Positions 9,331-17,057 of a stretch of DNA of 64,000 nt are shown one piece after another (position 1 is the stretch's first letter; each line of letters begins with the position of its first letter). The notes beneath the pieces were generated by a model. The model saw only the letters and a program-made list of their open reading frames with translations. It was not told the DNA's origin and did no database searches. The stretch covers positions 930,001 to 994,000 of the forward strand of contig NZ_VCEI01000011.1 of NCBI RefSeq assembly GCF_005860765.1, read 5' to 3'. Position numbers and translations under genes: made by a program. Origin of the DNA: Dyadobacter sediminis. GTDB taxonomy: Bacteria > Bacteroidota > Bacteroidia > Cytophagales > Spirosomataceae.

Positions 9331-9655
9331 TATCGCAAATGTTCTATATAATGACTTAATTCAATACAGAAAAACGGCATAGGCAAGGTGTTGCATGGAA
9401 TTCTTTTCGTTTTGAGGACAAATTTATACTTAAGTCTTAGTTAAAGGCTGGTCAGGCTCTCAGGCTGTCTCCATTTCAATTGCTGCATGGTGGCCTGTTT
9501 TTAGCAACCATTGGATTTTACCGGACCATTCGGCCCTGGCAAATGGCATATGCTGTGCATAAAGGCATTGCCAACCGTTTCTTACAATTGAGAATGTTTT
9601 CAAAATCCGTTACAGCAAATTGGTGGCTGGCAGCATTTTTTTATCCAAAGGTTTT
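9331..9655. other. Intergenic gap with no gene seen
   Basis: A divergent gap of 325 bp between the sensor kinase (minus) and the DUF4174 gene (plus). I see no convincing short gene, terminator hairpin or strong Bacteroidota promoter match. It presumably holds both promoters. Confidence 0.4.
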
Positions 9656-10018
9656 ATGAAAACGATAACCGCACTCATGCTCATGATACTGACCATGGCC
9701 GATCAGCCCCGCAAGGTACTGCTGTTTTATAAACCCGCAGGCGAGCAACAATGGAAAGCGCAGTTGCAGGAACTGGAAGCAGCTCAAAAAGAAATCCGGG
9801 AAAGAGACATTGAAATCAGATCCATTTCCGGTTCTGCCCGGAATGCAGACGAATGGAAAAAGTGGAACGTCGATACTTCCGAAGCATTCACTTTTATCCT
9901 GATCGGACGCGACGGAGGCGAAAAACTCCGGTCTGCTGAAATTGTAAAAACCGACAAACTGTTCGGCCTCATCGATGCCATGCCGATGCGTCGAAGAGAA
10001 ATGAAGAAAGAGCCTTGA
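9656..10018 (+). CDS. DUF4174 domain-containing protein
   Basis: A 120-residue protein when started at the ATG at 9656, which gives a hydrophobic N-terminus (TITALMLMILTMADQ) resembling a signal peptide; a longer frame begins at 9620. The core RKVLLFYKP, the TFILIGRDGGEK strand and the terminal GLIDAMPMRRREM are the usual landmarks of DUF4174, a thioredoxin-like family of unknown function, often secreted. No catalytic CxxC is present. It is convergent with the cupin gene. Confidence 0.8.
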   Translation: MKTITALMLMILTMADQPRKVLLFYKPAGEQQWKAQLQELEAAQKEIRERDIEIRSISGSARNADEWKKWNVDTSEAFTFILIGRDGGEKLRSAEIVKTDKLFGLIDAMPMRRREMKKEP

Positions 10019-10043
10019 AAGCAGGATCAAACCGGTTTGCTGC

Positions 10044-10475
10044 TCATTTTACAAAATCCTCGCGCATGGGCGTAAACATATCGATCAGTACGCCGGCTTC
10101 CTTGCACACTGCTCCGTGCATGATGTTGGATGGAATATAATAACCGTCACCCGCTTTTAAAGTCTGCTTTCTGTCTCCGATCGTGATTTCAAAAACACCA
10201 CTTTCCACGTAGCTCATCTGCGTATGAACATGCTTGTGCGGCGTACCTATGCCACCTTTTTCAAATACGATTTTCACCATCATCATCTTCTCATCGTAAG
10301 ACATGATCTTGCGTTTCAGCCCGCTGCCAAGGTCCTGCCACGGAATTTCCGAATCAATAATAAACTGTTTTCCTTTCGCTTCCATGGATGGAGATGTGGT
10401 TTGTGCAACTAATGGATTGGTTAACAGGATTATGGTTACAAAAGTTAAACAGATTGGTATAAGCCTTTTCATCAT
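10044..10475 (-). CDS. Exported cupin-domain protein
   Basis: A 143-residue protein with a signal peptide (about 1-24, ending LVAQ) and one cupin barrel. Cupin motif 1 is visible as GTPHKHVHTQMSYVESGVFE, giving the histidine and glutamate metal ligands, and motif 2 as GDGYYIPSNIMHG, with the third histidine. Small exported cupins of this type bind a divalent metal; their substrates are mostly unknown. It ends 25 bp from the DUF4174 gene in convergent orientation and stands alone transcriptionally. Confidence 0.85.
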   Translation of the reverse strand: MMKRLIPICLTFVTIILLTNPLVAQTTSPSMEAKGKQFIIDSEIPWQDLGSGLKRKIMSYDEKMMMVKIVFEKGGIGTPHKHVHTQMSYVESGVFEITIGDRKQTLKAGDGYYIPSNIMHGAVCKEAGVLIDMFTPMREDFVK

Positions 10476-10789
10476 GCTGGACAGAAGTTAAATCGGGAGT
10501 CTGCAAACGCATGCAAATGTATCATTTATATCCTGAAACCTGCTTCTTGACGCGAGATTGTAGAAGTTAAAAACAACAACGTACTTCGTTTGAAATGTTC
10601 CTGTTTGTTATCAATAACGCTCCCAGCTGGCATTATACATCGGGAAACCGGAATACGACCGGGATTCCCGAACTGTAAACTGCATGCTTTTTACTGACAC
10701 GATGCATTGTTCAATCTAACCATTTTCATGACAGAAAACCAGGAAGGCACAGAATTTTTGCTGTTTTAATTACATCTAAAATCAGACTT
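10476..10789. other. Divergent intergenic gap with one hairpin
   Basis: This 314-bp gap separates the cupin gene from msrA. The only structure I see is an inverted repeat at 10640-10671: CGGGAA and CCGG arms around an AATACGA loop, closing with TTCCCG. No T-tract follows, so it is not a normal terminator; it could be an operator or a 5' leader structure of msrA. Confidence 0.35.
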
Positions 10790-11281
10790 ATGAATACTGA
10801 AAAAGCCATTCTGGCAGGCGGCTGCTTCTGGGGAGTAGAGGAATTGTTCAGGCACCATCCGGGCGTCATCTCGACGGTTGTCGGATACACCGGCGGCGAT
10901 GTACCCCATGCTACTTACCGGAACCACGGAACGCATGCTGAAGGCATCGCCATTACATTTGACCCGGAAAAATTGAGTTACCGGAAACTGCTGGAATATT
11001 TCTTCCAGATCCACGATCCGACTACAAGAAACCGGCAGGGCAATGACATAGGAACTTCGTACCGTTCGGCTATTTTTTATCTGGATGAAAACCAGCGTGA
11101 AGTTGCCAATACATTGATTGCAGAAATGGAAGCTTCCGGAATATGGCCGGGTAAAATCGTTACCGAGGTTGTACCGGCCACTGATTTCTGGAATGCAGAA
11201 ACGGAGCATCAGGATTATCTCCAGAAAAATCCGGGCGGATATACCTGTCATTTTGAAAGACCAAGCTGGAAGCTGAGTTAA
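10790..11281 (+). CDS. msrA: Peptide-methionine (S)-S-oxide reductase MsrA
   Basis: A 163-residue cytoplasmic enzyme that reduces the S-epimer of methionine sulfoxide in proteins. The active-site motif GGCFWG places the catalytic cysteine at Cys12. The following [37 protein letters not shown] and the terminal [18 protein letters not shown] are all standard MsrA landmarks. The length is normal and no MsrB domain is fused. A clean terminator follows at 11297, so it is a single-gene unit. Confidence 0.96.
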   Translation: MNTEKAILAGGCFWGVEELFRHHPGVISTVVGYTGGDVPHATYRNHGTHAEGIAITFDPEKLSYRKLLEYFFQIHDPTTRNRQGNDIGTSYRSAIFYLDENQREVANTLIAEMEASGIWPGKIVTEVVPATDFWNAETEHQDYLQKNPGGYTCHFERPSWKLS

Positions 11282-11296
11282 TCTTAAGTTATAACG

Positions 11297-11332
11297 AAAA
11301 CGGCGTTGATAGTCATATTAACGCCGTTTTTT
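11297..11332 (+). terminator. Rho-independent terminator after msrA
   Basis: AAAACGGCGTT and AACGCCGTTTT arms flank a 12-nt loop, with a short T run. The symmetric A/T flanks let it serve both msrA (plus) and the convergent gene ending at 11338 (minus). Confidence 0.85.
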
Positions 11333-11337
11333 ATACA

Positions 11338-12162
11338 TCATCTTCTGGATTTGGGCTCAAATATAACTCTTGCCATAAAGCTCATTCCTTCGGCATGAAA
11401 GTTCGTCGGAATTCCGGTAACAAGTCCAAGTGCCAGATTGGAAGCGAGAATCAGTTTCATCTGTGGACGCAGCACCGTGCGGCGGCTCATGGAAGAAAAC
11501 TCGTCATTTACCTCTAGCCCCACAAAGTTTCCGTCAGAAAGCACATAATGCATACTAGCATTGATCTGATAATATAACTCCTTTTTGGATTCTTCGGGTG
11601 TAAATTCCCATTCAGGCCCTGTGTAGATCATGGTATTTATTCTGTTCCCGAACTTTTTGGCCACAATAAAAAACGGACTGACAGAATTTCCTTTCAACAT
11701 GCCCCGGCCATGACTCATTGAATAGAAAGAATGTGCACGAAATTCATGCATATACCCGCCTGCCATAGACATCTGATTTTTTTCAGAAACCAGAAATGTA
11801 TATTGTGCAGCCAGTTTCATTCCTTCAATCCGGTTGCGGGGCACATCATTTCCTTCGTGTACATGTGTAGTTTTATAAAGTGCAAACGGCACTTCCACTT
11901 CCAGTCCCAGTCTGTTCAGGGGTGAAAATTCATATTCCACAAAAGAGTGATTGATCGTGTAATCTTTATGTCCTTCGACGCCGTATCCGACGTTCCATTC
12001 CTTCTCGCCCTTTCTCGCTCCAAGATCACGGATCAGATCCATATAGAGCGGCTCCGCATGACGGATTTTAAGGGGTTTTTCTTTCTGAACAGAATCAGTC
12101 TGCGCCATGACCGACAGACTTGCGACAGCGAACAGTATGGTATTGATTATGAAATTTTTCAT
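11338..12162 (-). CDS. Probable outer-membrane beta-barrel protein, unknown function
   Basis: Started at the ATG at 12162 the protein has 274 residues with a clear signal peptide (NTILFAVASLSVMAQ). An in-frame ATG at 12198 would add twelve polar residues before the signal and is less likely. After the conserved-looking EPLYMDLIRDLGARKGEKEW segment, alternating strands end in short turns (NRLGLEVEVPFALYK, RTVLRPQMKLILASNLALGL) and the chain finishes with ARVIFEPK, like small outer-membrane barrels. I do not recognise a specific family with certainty. It is convergent with msrA. Confidence 0.7.
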   Translation of the reverse strand: MKNFIINTILFAVASLSVMAQTDSVQKEKPLKIRHAEPLYMDLIRDLGARKGEKEWNVGYGVEGHKDYTINHSFVEYEFSPLNRLGLEVEVPFALYKTTHVHEGNDVPRNRIEGMKLAAQYTFLVSEKNQMSMAGGYMHEFRAHSFYSMSHGRGMLKGNSVSPFFIVAKKFGNRINTMIYTGPEWEFTPEESKKELYYQINASMHYVLSDGNFVGLEVNDEFSSMSRRTVLRPQMKLILASNLALGLVTGIPTNFHAEGMSFMARVIFEPKSRR

Positions 12163-12263
12163 GCATTTATCGTTTTTTGTTACAATGTTAAAGGTCAAAA
12201 CCGGAAGGAATTGGGAATAAAAAAATGCATTTTTGAAAAGGGATTTAAAAATGGAACATGGTC

Positions 12264-12711
12264 AACAGGAGGCCCCGCCGGGGCCATCGTCACATGCGGC
12301 GATGCAATTGCTATAAACAGGAGGCCCCGCCGGGGCCATCGTCATATATGGCGATGCAATTGCTATAAACAGGAAGCCGCTCCGCGGCGAGTTGTAAAGG
12401 GAATGAGGAAGTATTTTGCACTTGTTTGAAAACAGCCAGCTCCGGAGGAGCTTACTTGTTTATAGCAAAAAGATTTAAAGTTATTACGTGGCTCCGGAGG
12501 AGCCTGCTGTTTATAGCAAATGGAATTTACACATACGATTTAGCTCCGGAGGAGCTTACTGTTTATAGCAAAAAGAATTTAAAGTTATTACGTGGCTCCG
12601 GAGGAGCCTGCTGTTTATAGCAAAAAGAATTTAAGGTTATTACGTGGCTCCGGAGGAGCCTCCTGAATACAGCGGTGCAATTATTACAAACAGAAAGCCG
12701 CTCCAATGATG
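12264..12711. repeat. REP-like palindrome array with exact 52-bp period
   Basis: Eight main copies of one palindromic element. Three face forward (CAGGAGG/CAGGAAG blocks at 12266, 12318 and 12370, exactly 52 bp apart). Five face the other way, with the palindrome CTCCGGAGGAG at 12440, 12492, 12544, 12596 and 12648, again exactly 52 bp apart. A decayed forward unit follows at about 12690. The shared tail reads TGCTATAAACAG in one orientation and CTGTTTATAGCA in the other. The sequence between palindromes is also conserved, so these are tandem repeats, not CRISPR spacers. The same element recurs at 15185-15812 and 25251-25368. Confidence 0.85.
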
Positions 12712-13170
12712 CTTGAATAATAAATACAAACCCTAATTTACTTTTACTTACTAAAACCAAACTAAATGATTAATTACAAATGAGTAACTCTAATTATAAT
12801 ATGTATACAGTACTTACTTAATGTCAGTAAACTTGATATTAAAAAGTTTTTACAATTCCTCCCAAAGTTATATGATTGCAAATTGAATCAAATTGATGTT
12901 TTATTACTGAAACTTACAAGTTGATCCGTTCTTCAACCTTCCCTCCTGTCAGCAAGCAGAAAATTCAATTCCATAGCCATTATAGTTACCTAGTAACGCA
13001 TATGTTCCTTAGTCAGGAAGCTTTTTAGTAATTACAAGAAATATTTTACTCGCTTGTTTTAATCCTTCGGTGCATTTGCATTCTGACCTAATCGCTGGTA
13101 CAGGATTTATTATATGCGGTGAAATTTTAAAAGAACTTATAAAAAGTTCTTTGTACTTAAAAAAGCGGTT
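12712..13170. other. AT-rich intergenic gap, nothing identified
   Basis: About 460 bp of AT-rich sequence between the REP-like array and the GH1-like gene. I see no gene, RNA or clear terminator in it. Confidence 0.4.
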
Positions 13171-14961
13171 ATGAAAAATTCTATTAACGCTGTTGAAATC
13201 TGGGGAGGATTAGAATGTACAATTAACCGGGTCAATGACAGTTATTTTGATCAGCTCGAGTATGCCGGTCATTATACACGGGATGAGGATATTGGCATGA
13301 TTGGTTCACTTGGGATCAAAATCCTGCGGTATCCGGTTTTATGGGAAAGGCATCAGCCGGAACCGGATACAACTATTGACTGGCACTGCACGGAGGCTAA
13401 GCTTCAGCAGATCCGGCAGGACCATATGGACGTAATTGCCGGGCTTGTGCATCACGGAAGCGGCCCGCGGCATGTCAGTTTTTTTGATGGCAGCTTTGAA
13501 AAGGGTTTAGCAGATTATGCAAGGCTTGTAGCACAAAAATTCCCATGGATTCAATACTATACTCCCGTAAATGAGCCGCTTACCACGGCCCGGTTTTGTG
13601 GTCTTTACGGTCATTGGTATCCGCATCAAAGTGATGAACTCTGTTTTTACAAGATACTTCTCAGTGAATGCAAGGCTACAATCATGGCCATGCAGGCCAT
13701 TCGCGAAATAAACCCATCTGCAGAACTGATCCAGACAGACGACCTTGGCAAGTGTTACAGCACACCACTGCTGAAATATCAGGCCGATTATGAAAACGAG
13801 CGCCGGTGGCTTTCTTATGAGCTGATCTGCGGTACACTTACGCCGGATCATCTTATGTGGAAACGTCTTGTTGAGTCCGGTATCAGGCCGGAAGAACTGT
13901 ACTACTTTCATGAAAATAACTGTCGCCCTGCCATTGCCGGATTTAATTATTATATCACTTCCGAACGGTACCTGGATGAAGACATGTACAAGTACGACAG
14001 GCAGTATCATGGCGGAAACGGCATTCATTTTTACAGCGACATTGAAGCTGTTAGAGTTCCGCTTTTGGCGGAAAGTGGCCCGAAACTGCTTATCCGGGAA
14101 GCCTGGGAACGTCTCGGAATTCCGATTGCCATCACAGAATGTCATTTGTACAGTACCAGAGACGAGCAGATGCGCTGGTTTTGCCAGATGCTGAATACGG
14201 CAATGGCTTTAAGAAGCGAAGGAGTAGACGTGCGGGCTGTAACCGCATGGGCTTTGCTGGGCCTGTTCGGCTGGAACCGACTTGTAACGCAACCCTGGGG
14301 CGAGTACGAAGCGGGCATCTTCCATGTCAGCGGCGGACAAGTCCGGCCCACTGCGCTGGCAGCCATGATCAGAGCTTTGGCCGGCGGACTGCCGTTCAAG
14401 CATCCGGTTCTGGAAATGCATGGCTGGTGGCAACGCAAAATCCGACTGCTATCCACGTTCAGGAATGATTCGTCCGATGACTTTATGGAAAGTGAAAGCA
14501 CTTGTCAGCCATTATTGATCTTTAGTAAATCCGAAACATTTACAAATGCGATGGGAAAAGTATGTTCCGACAGGAATATCCGCTGGATTTCAGTTAATAC
14601 CGATAACCTGGCAGCCGGACCGGGATTGTATGAACTGGAGATAAAACGCCTTAATCCATGGGCTGTCCTCCACAGTCCGGCCGATGGTGCCCGGTTCCCA
14701 TCGCATGAACACAGACTTACAACGCTTGCCAATCTGTGCGGTGAGCTTGGTGTCCGCCTGATGATCTGGTTTTCGAACAACGATTTTGGCAGTTATGAAA
14801 ACATTCTTGATGCCAATCCATGTGCATTGATTTTAAATACTCCGTTGCATCCCGAACAATCGTACGAGTTATTGCATGAAGCACTTAACATGCTTCTGGA
14901 TGAAAATTCGGGAGTACATGACATGGAAAATGGTACCATTCCGGAGCGCGCTTCCATCTGA
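13171..14961 (+). CDS. GH1-like protein with degenerate RmlD-like tail
   Basis: A 596-residue protein. Residues 1 to about 420 look like a family-1 glycosidase TIM barrel: LRYPVLWERHQPE near the N-terminus, PVNEPLTTARFCG with the acid/base Glu135, and IAITECHLYS with a second glutamate, Glu323. The rest (about 445-580) resembles the sugar-nucleotide reductase (RmlD/dTDP-4-dehydrorhamnose reductase) domain usually fused to this group: PLLIFSK, then LNPWAVLHSPADGARF and LANLCGELGVRLMIWFSN. The glycine-rich nucleotide loop and the YxxxK pair are missing, and the tail is about half the normal size. The barrel may be active while the tail has lost catalysis. It stands alone between two repeat arrays. 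No signal peptide is seen. Confidence 0.75.
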   Translation: MKNSINAVEIWGGLECTINRVNDSYFDQLEYAGHYTRDEDIGMIGSLGIKILRYPVLWERHQPEPDTTIDWHCTEAKLQQIRQDHMDVIAGLVHHGSGPRHVSFFDGSFEKGLADYARLVAQKFPWIQYYTPVNEPLTTARFCGLYGHWYPHQSDELCFYKILLSECKATIMAMQAIREINPSAELIQTDDLGKCYSTPLLKYQADYENERRWLSYELICGTLTPDHLMWKRLVESGIRPEELYYFHENNCRPAIAGFNYYITSERYLDEDMYKYDRQYHGGNGIHFYSDIEAVRVPLLAESGPKLLIREAWERLGIPIAITECHLYSTRDEQMRWFCQMLNTAMALRSEGVDVRAVTAWALLGLFGWNRLVTQPWGEYEAGIFHVSGGQVRPTALAAMIRALAGGLPFKHPVLEMHGWWQRKIRLLSTFRNDSSDDFMESESTCQPLLIFSKSETFTNAMGKVCSDRNIRWISVNTDNLAAGPGLYELEIKRLNPWAVLHSPADGARFPSHEHRLTTLANLCGELGVRLMIWFSNNDFGSYENILDANPCALILNTPLHPEQSYELLHEALNMLLDENSGVHDMENGTIPERASI

Positions 14962-15184
14962 TTGAAATGTGTAACAACAGCATGTAAAATCCGGGCTGCT
15001 ATGTAATTATAACAGAACTACTTCTGCCAAATTAATTTATACTTCTTACGTATTATATATACCGGCGTGTTTTCTATTTTCTGTCTGTCAATCATTTTTA
15101 AAAGTGAAAATTCGTAATAATTGTCTTGGAACCAACCAGAAATTATTTATTCTTGAGGAACCGGAAACAATTCAATTTTTTTGT

Positions 15185-15812
15185 CATTTGCTACAAACAG
15201 GAAGCTCCTCGGGAGCTACATAAAATGGCTCATTGATTATCACTTGTTACAAACAGGATGCCCCTCCGGGGCTACACTAATTAACTTGTTTGTTTATCAC
15301 TTGCTACAAACAGGATGGCCCTCCGGGCCGATGTTTGCATTTGCCGCAGAGCGGCTTCCTGTTTCTAGCAATGGAAAAGGCATTTCACATTATTTCACAT
15401 TCATAGCCCTGGAGGGGCCTCCTTTCAGTCGCTAATCTCAGGATGCCCCTCCGGGGCTACACTAATTAACTCGTTGTTTATCACTTGCTACAAACAGGAT
15501 GGCCCTCCGGGCCGATGTTTGCATTTGCCGCAGAGCGGCTTCCTGTTTCTAGCAATGGAAAAGGCATTTCACATTCATGGACCCGGAGGGGCCTCCTTTC
15601 AGTCGCTAATCTCAGGATGCCCCTCCTGGGCTACACTAATTAACTTGTTTGTTTATCACTTGCTACAAACAGGATGGCCCTCCGGGCCGATGTTTGCATT
15701 TGCCGCAGAGCGGCTTCCTGTGTCTGGCAATGGAAAAGTCATTTCACATTCATGGCCCCGGAGGGGCCTCCTTTCAGTCGCCAACTGCAGGAAGCTCCTT
15801 CCGAGCACGTCC
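15185..15812. repeat. Tandem array of about 175-184-bp units built from REP-like elements
   Basis: Three near-identical long units start with CACTTGCTACAAACAGGATG at 15298, 15482 and 15657 (spacings 184 and 175 bp), preceded by partial units from 15185. Each unit contains a forward element (GCTACAAACAGGATGGCCC plus a CCGG palindrome), an inverted one (GAGCGGCTTCCTGTTTCTAGCAA), a GGAGGGGCCTCC palindrome and a GCCCCTCCGGGGC palindrome. This is the same family as the 12.3-kb array, arranged as alternating pairs, like BIMEs. Spurious reading frames cross the array; none looks like a protein. Confidence 0.85.
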
Positions 15813-15916
15813 TGTTACTAAACCATAATAATTTCACGATTTTATCCATTCTGATCCGTTTAATAAAAAGGTACTCTGATGTTTGCTTTCACAAAAACAA
15901 AATTTTTCAAAAGTCT

Positions 15917-15924
15917 TAGTTTTG
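15917..15924 (+). promoter_or_regulatory. Possible Bacteroidota -7 element
   Basis: TAGTTTTG matches the TAnnTTTG -7 consensus exactly and lies 67 bp before the ATG at 15991. I found no good -33 TTG at the right distance, so this is only a candidate. Confidence 0.3.
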
Positions 15925-15990
15925 CGGCATAAGTATTTCTGCGTGAGCATCTTTATTATTTTTCCTACCAACTTTCAAACCTTATCCCAA

Positions 15991-16986
15991 ATGAAAAAGT
16001 CCATTTTACTTTCTTTTGCTACATTCCTGACCCTTGCCATCGGCATTGCTGCCTGTACTACGGACCATGTAGTGCCCATTCCCGAACCAGCCCGGTTTGC
16101 AGTGACCACGGTTGATACTACATTACGCGCACCAATCGGACTGGATATGGATGGAGACGGAAATCTCTGGATTGCAGAAATTGGAACAGGAAACGATGAC
16201 GGTGCTATTGTAATGCTTACGCCGGGCGGACAAAAAACAACCGTAATCAGCGGTTTTCATTCAGCAGCCGGACCCGAATCCAATGAAGGTTTGAGCCACA
16301 TCAAATATATGAATGGCAAGTTGTACATATTGCATGGCATCGATGGTATTCTGTATGTTGCCGATGTTTCCAGTTTCAAAGCCGGAAACCCGCAAATTCC
16401 GGTGGCATCGCTGACAAAAACCGACATTGGTACTTACAGCAGAAGCCTCAACCTCACGGACCCGGTTAACTCCAACATTTTCGATATAGAATTTGACGGC
16501 GCAGGAAACTACTATGTGGCAGATGCCGGAGCAAATGCCATTTTCAAGTGGGATCAAAACAACGGTAACATTTCCCTTTTTGCAAAAATCCCTTCTGTTG
16601 CAGGCGGCACCATTGACGCAGTTCCAACCGGAATCGTATTTGACGGCAGCAAATTTCTTGTCAGTTCACTCACCGGTTTCCCTTTTGCACCCGGTAACGC
16701 AAAGATTTTTGCCGTAGACCTTAACGGCAATGTCTCTATTTACAAAGACGGCTTAACGATGCTGACGCACATCGAACTGAGTGCAAACAAAAAGCCGCTT
16801 GTAACCAAATTTTCAGACTTTGCCCTGCCAAACGGATTTGTTCCTTTCAGCGGAGCGGTACTCAACGAAGACGGAACGGTTCTGGCGGGCGGACTGATGA
16901 TGCCGACTGATATCCGCAGAACCGGCGACAGACAATTTCACGTAATCAGCTTTGCGCTGGGACAACTTTACAAGCTGACTTACTAA
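15991..16986 (+). CDS. ScyD/ScyE-like lipoprotein
   Basis: Started at the ATG at 15991, the 331-residue protein has a lipoprotein signal (TLAIGIAAC, cysteine at about residue 22); the longer frame from 15883 lacks a credible signal. The mature part is a beta-propeller of the ScyD/ScyE family, with PIGLDMDGDGNLWIAEIGTG, FDIEFDGAGNYYVADAGANA and PTGIVFDGSKFLVSSLTGFP as successive blade motifs. The name comes from scytonemin-cluster proteins of cyanobacteria, but Bacteroidota members are widespread and their role is unknown. It is probably anchored in the outer membrane. It is a single gene with its own terminator. Confidence 0.82.
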   Translation: MKKSILLSFATFLTLAIGIAACTTDHVVPIPEPARFAVTTVDTTLRAPIGLDMDGDGNLWIAEIGTGNDDGAIVMLTPGGQKTTVISGFHSAAGPESNEGLSHIKYMNGKLYILHGIDGILYVADVSSFKAGNPQIPVASLTKTDIGTYSRSLNLTDPVNSNIFDIEFDGAGNYYVADAGANAIFKWDQNNGNISLFAKIPSVAGGTIDAVPTGIVFDGSKFLVSSLTGFPFAPGNAKIFAVDLNGNVSIYKDGLTMLTHIELSANKKPLVTKFSDFALPNGFVPFSGAVLNEDGTVLAGGLMMPTDIRRTGDRQFHVISFALGQLYKLTY

Positions 16987-17002
16987 GGAAAATAAAGTTT
17001 AC

Positions 17003-17036
17003 AAAAAAGCCTGTTTGCAAACAGGCTTTTTTGTTT
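17003..17036. terminator. Bidirectional rho-independent terminator
   Basis: AAAAAAGCCTGTTTGC pairs with GCAAACAGGCTTTTTT. The A and T runs on either side make it usable from both strands, serving the lipoprotein gene (plus) and the TPR-CHAT gene (minus). Confidence 0.85.
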
Positions 17037-17057
17037 TGAAAGTTGTCAATTAACTAT

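Noticed and set aside
12246-12429. Frame through the first REP-like array
   Set aside because: It is made of the 52-bp repeat and has a random Arg/Cys-rich composition.
12264-12711. Regularly spaced palindromes that look like a CRISPR array
   Set aside because: The sequence between palindromes is conserved, not unique, the unit flips orientation, and no cas genes are near.
15181-15919. Three long plus-strand reading frames over the repeat array
   Set aside because: They only read through tandem REP-like units, repeat themselves and have no protein-like features.
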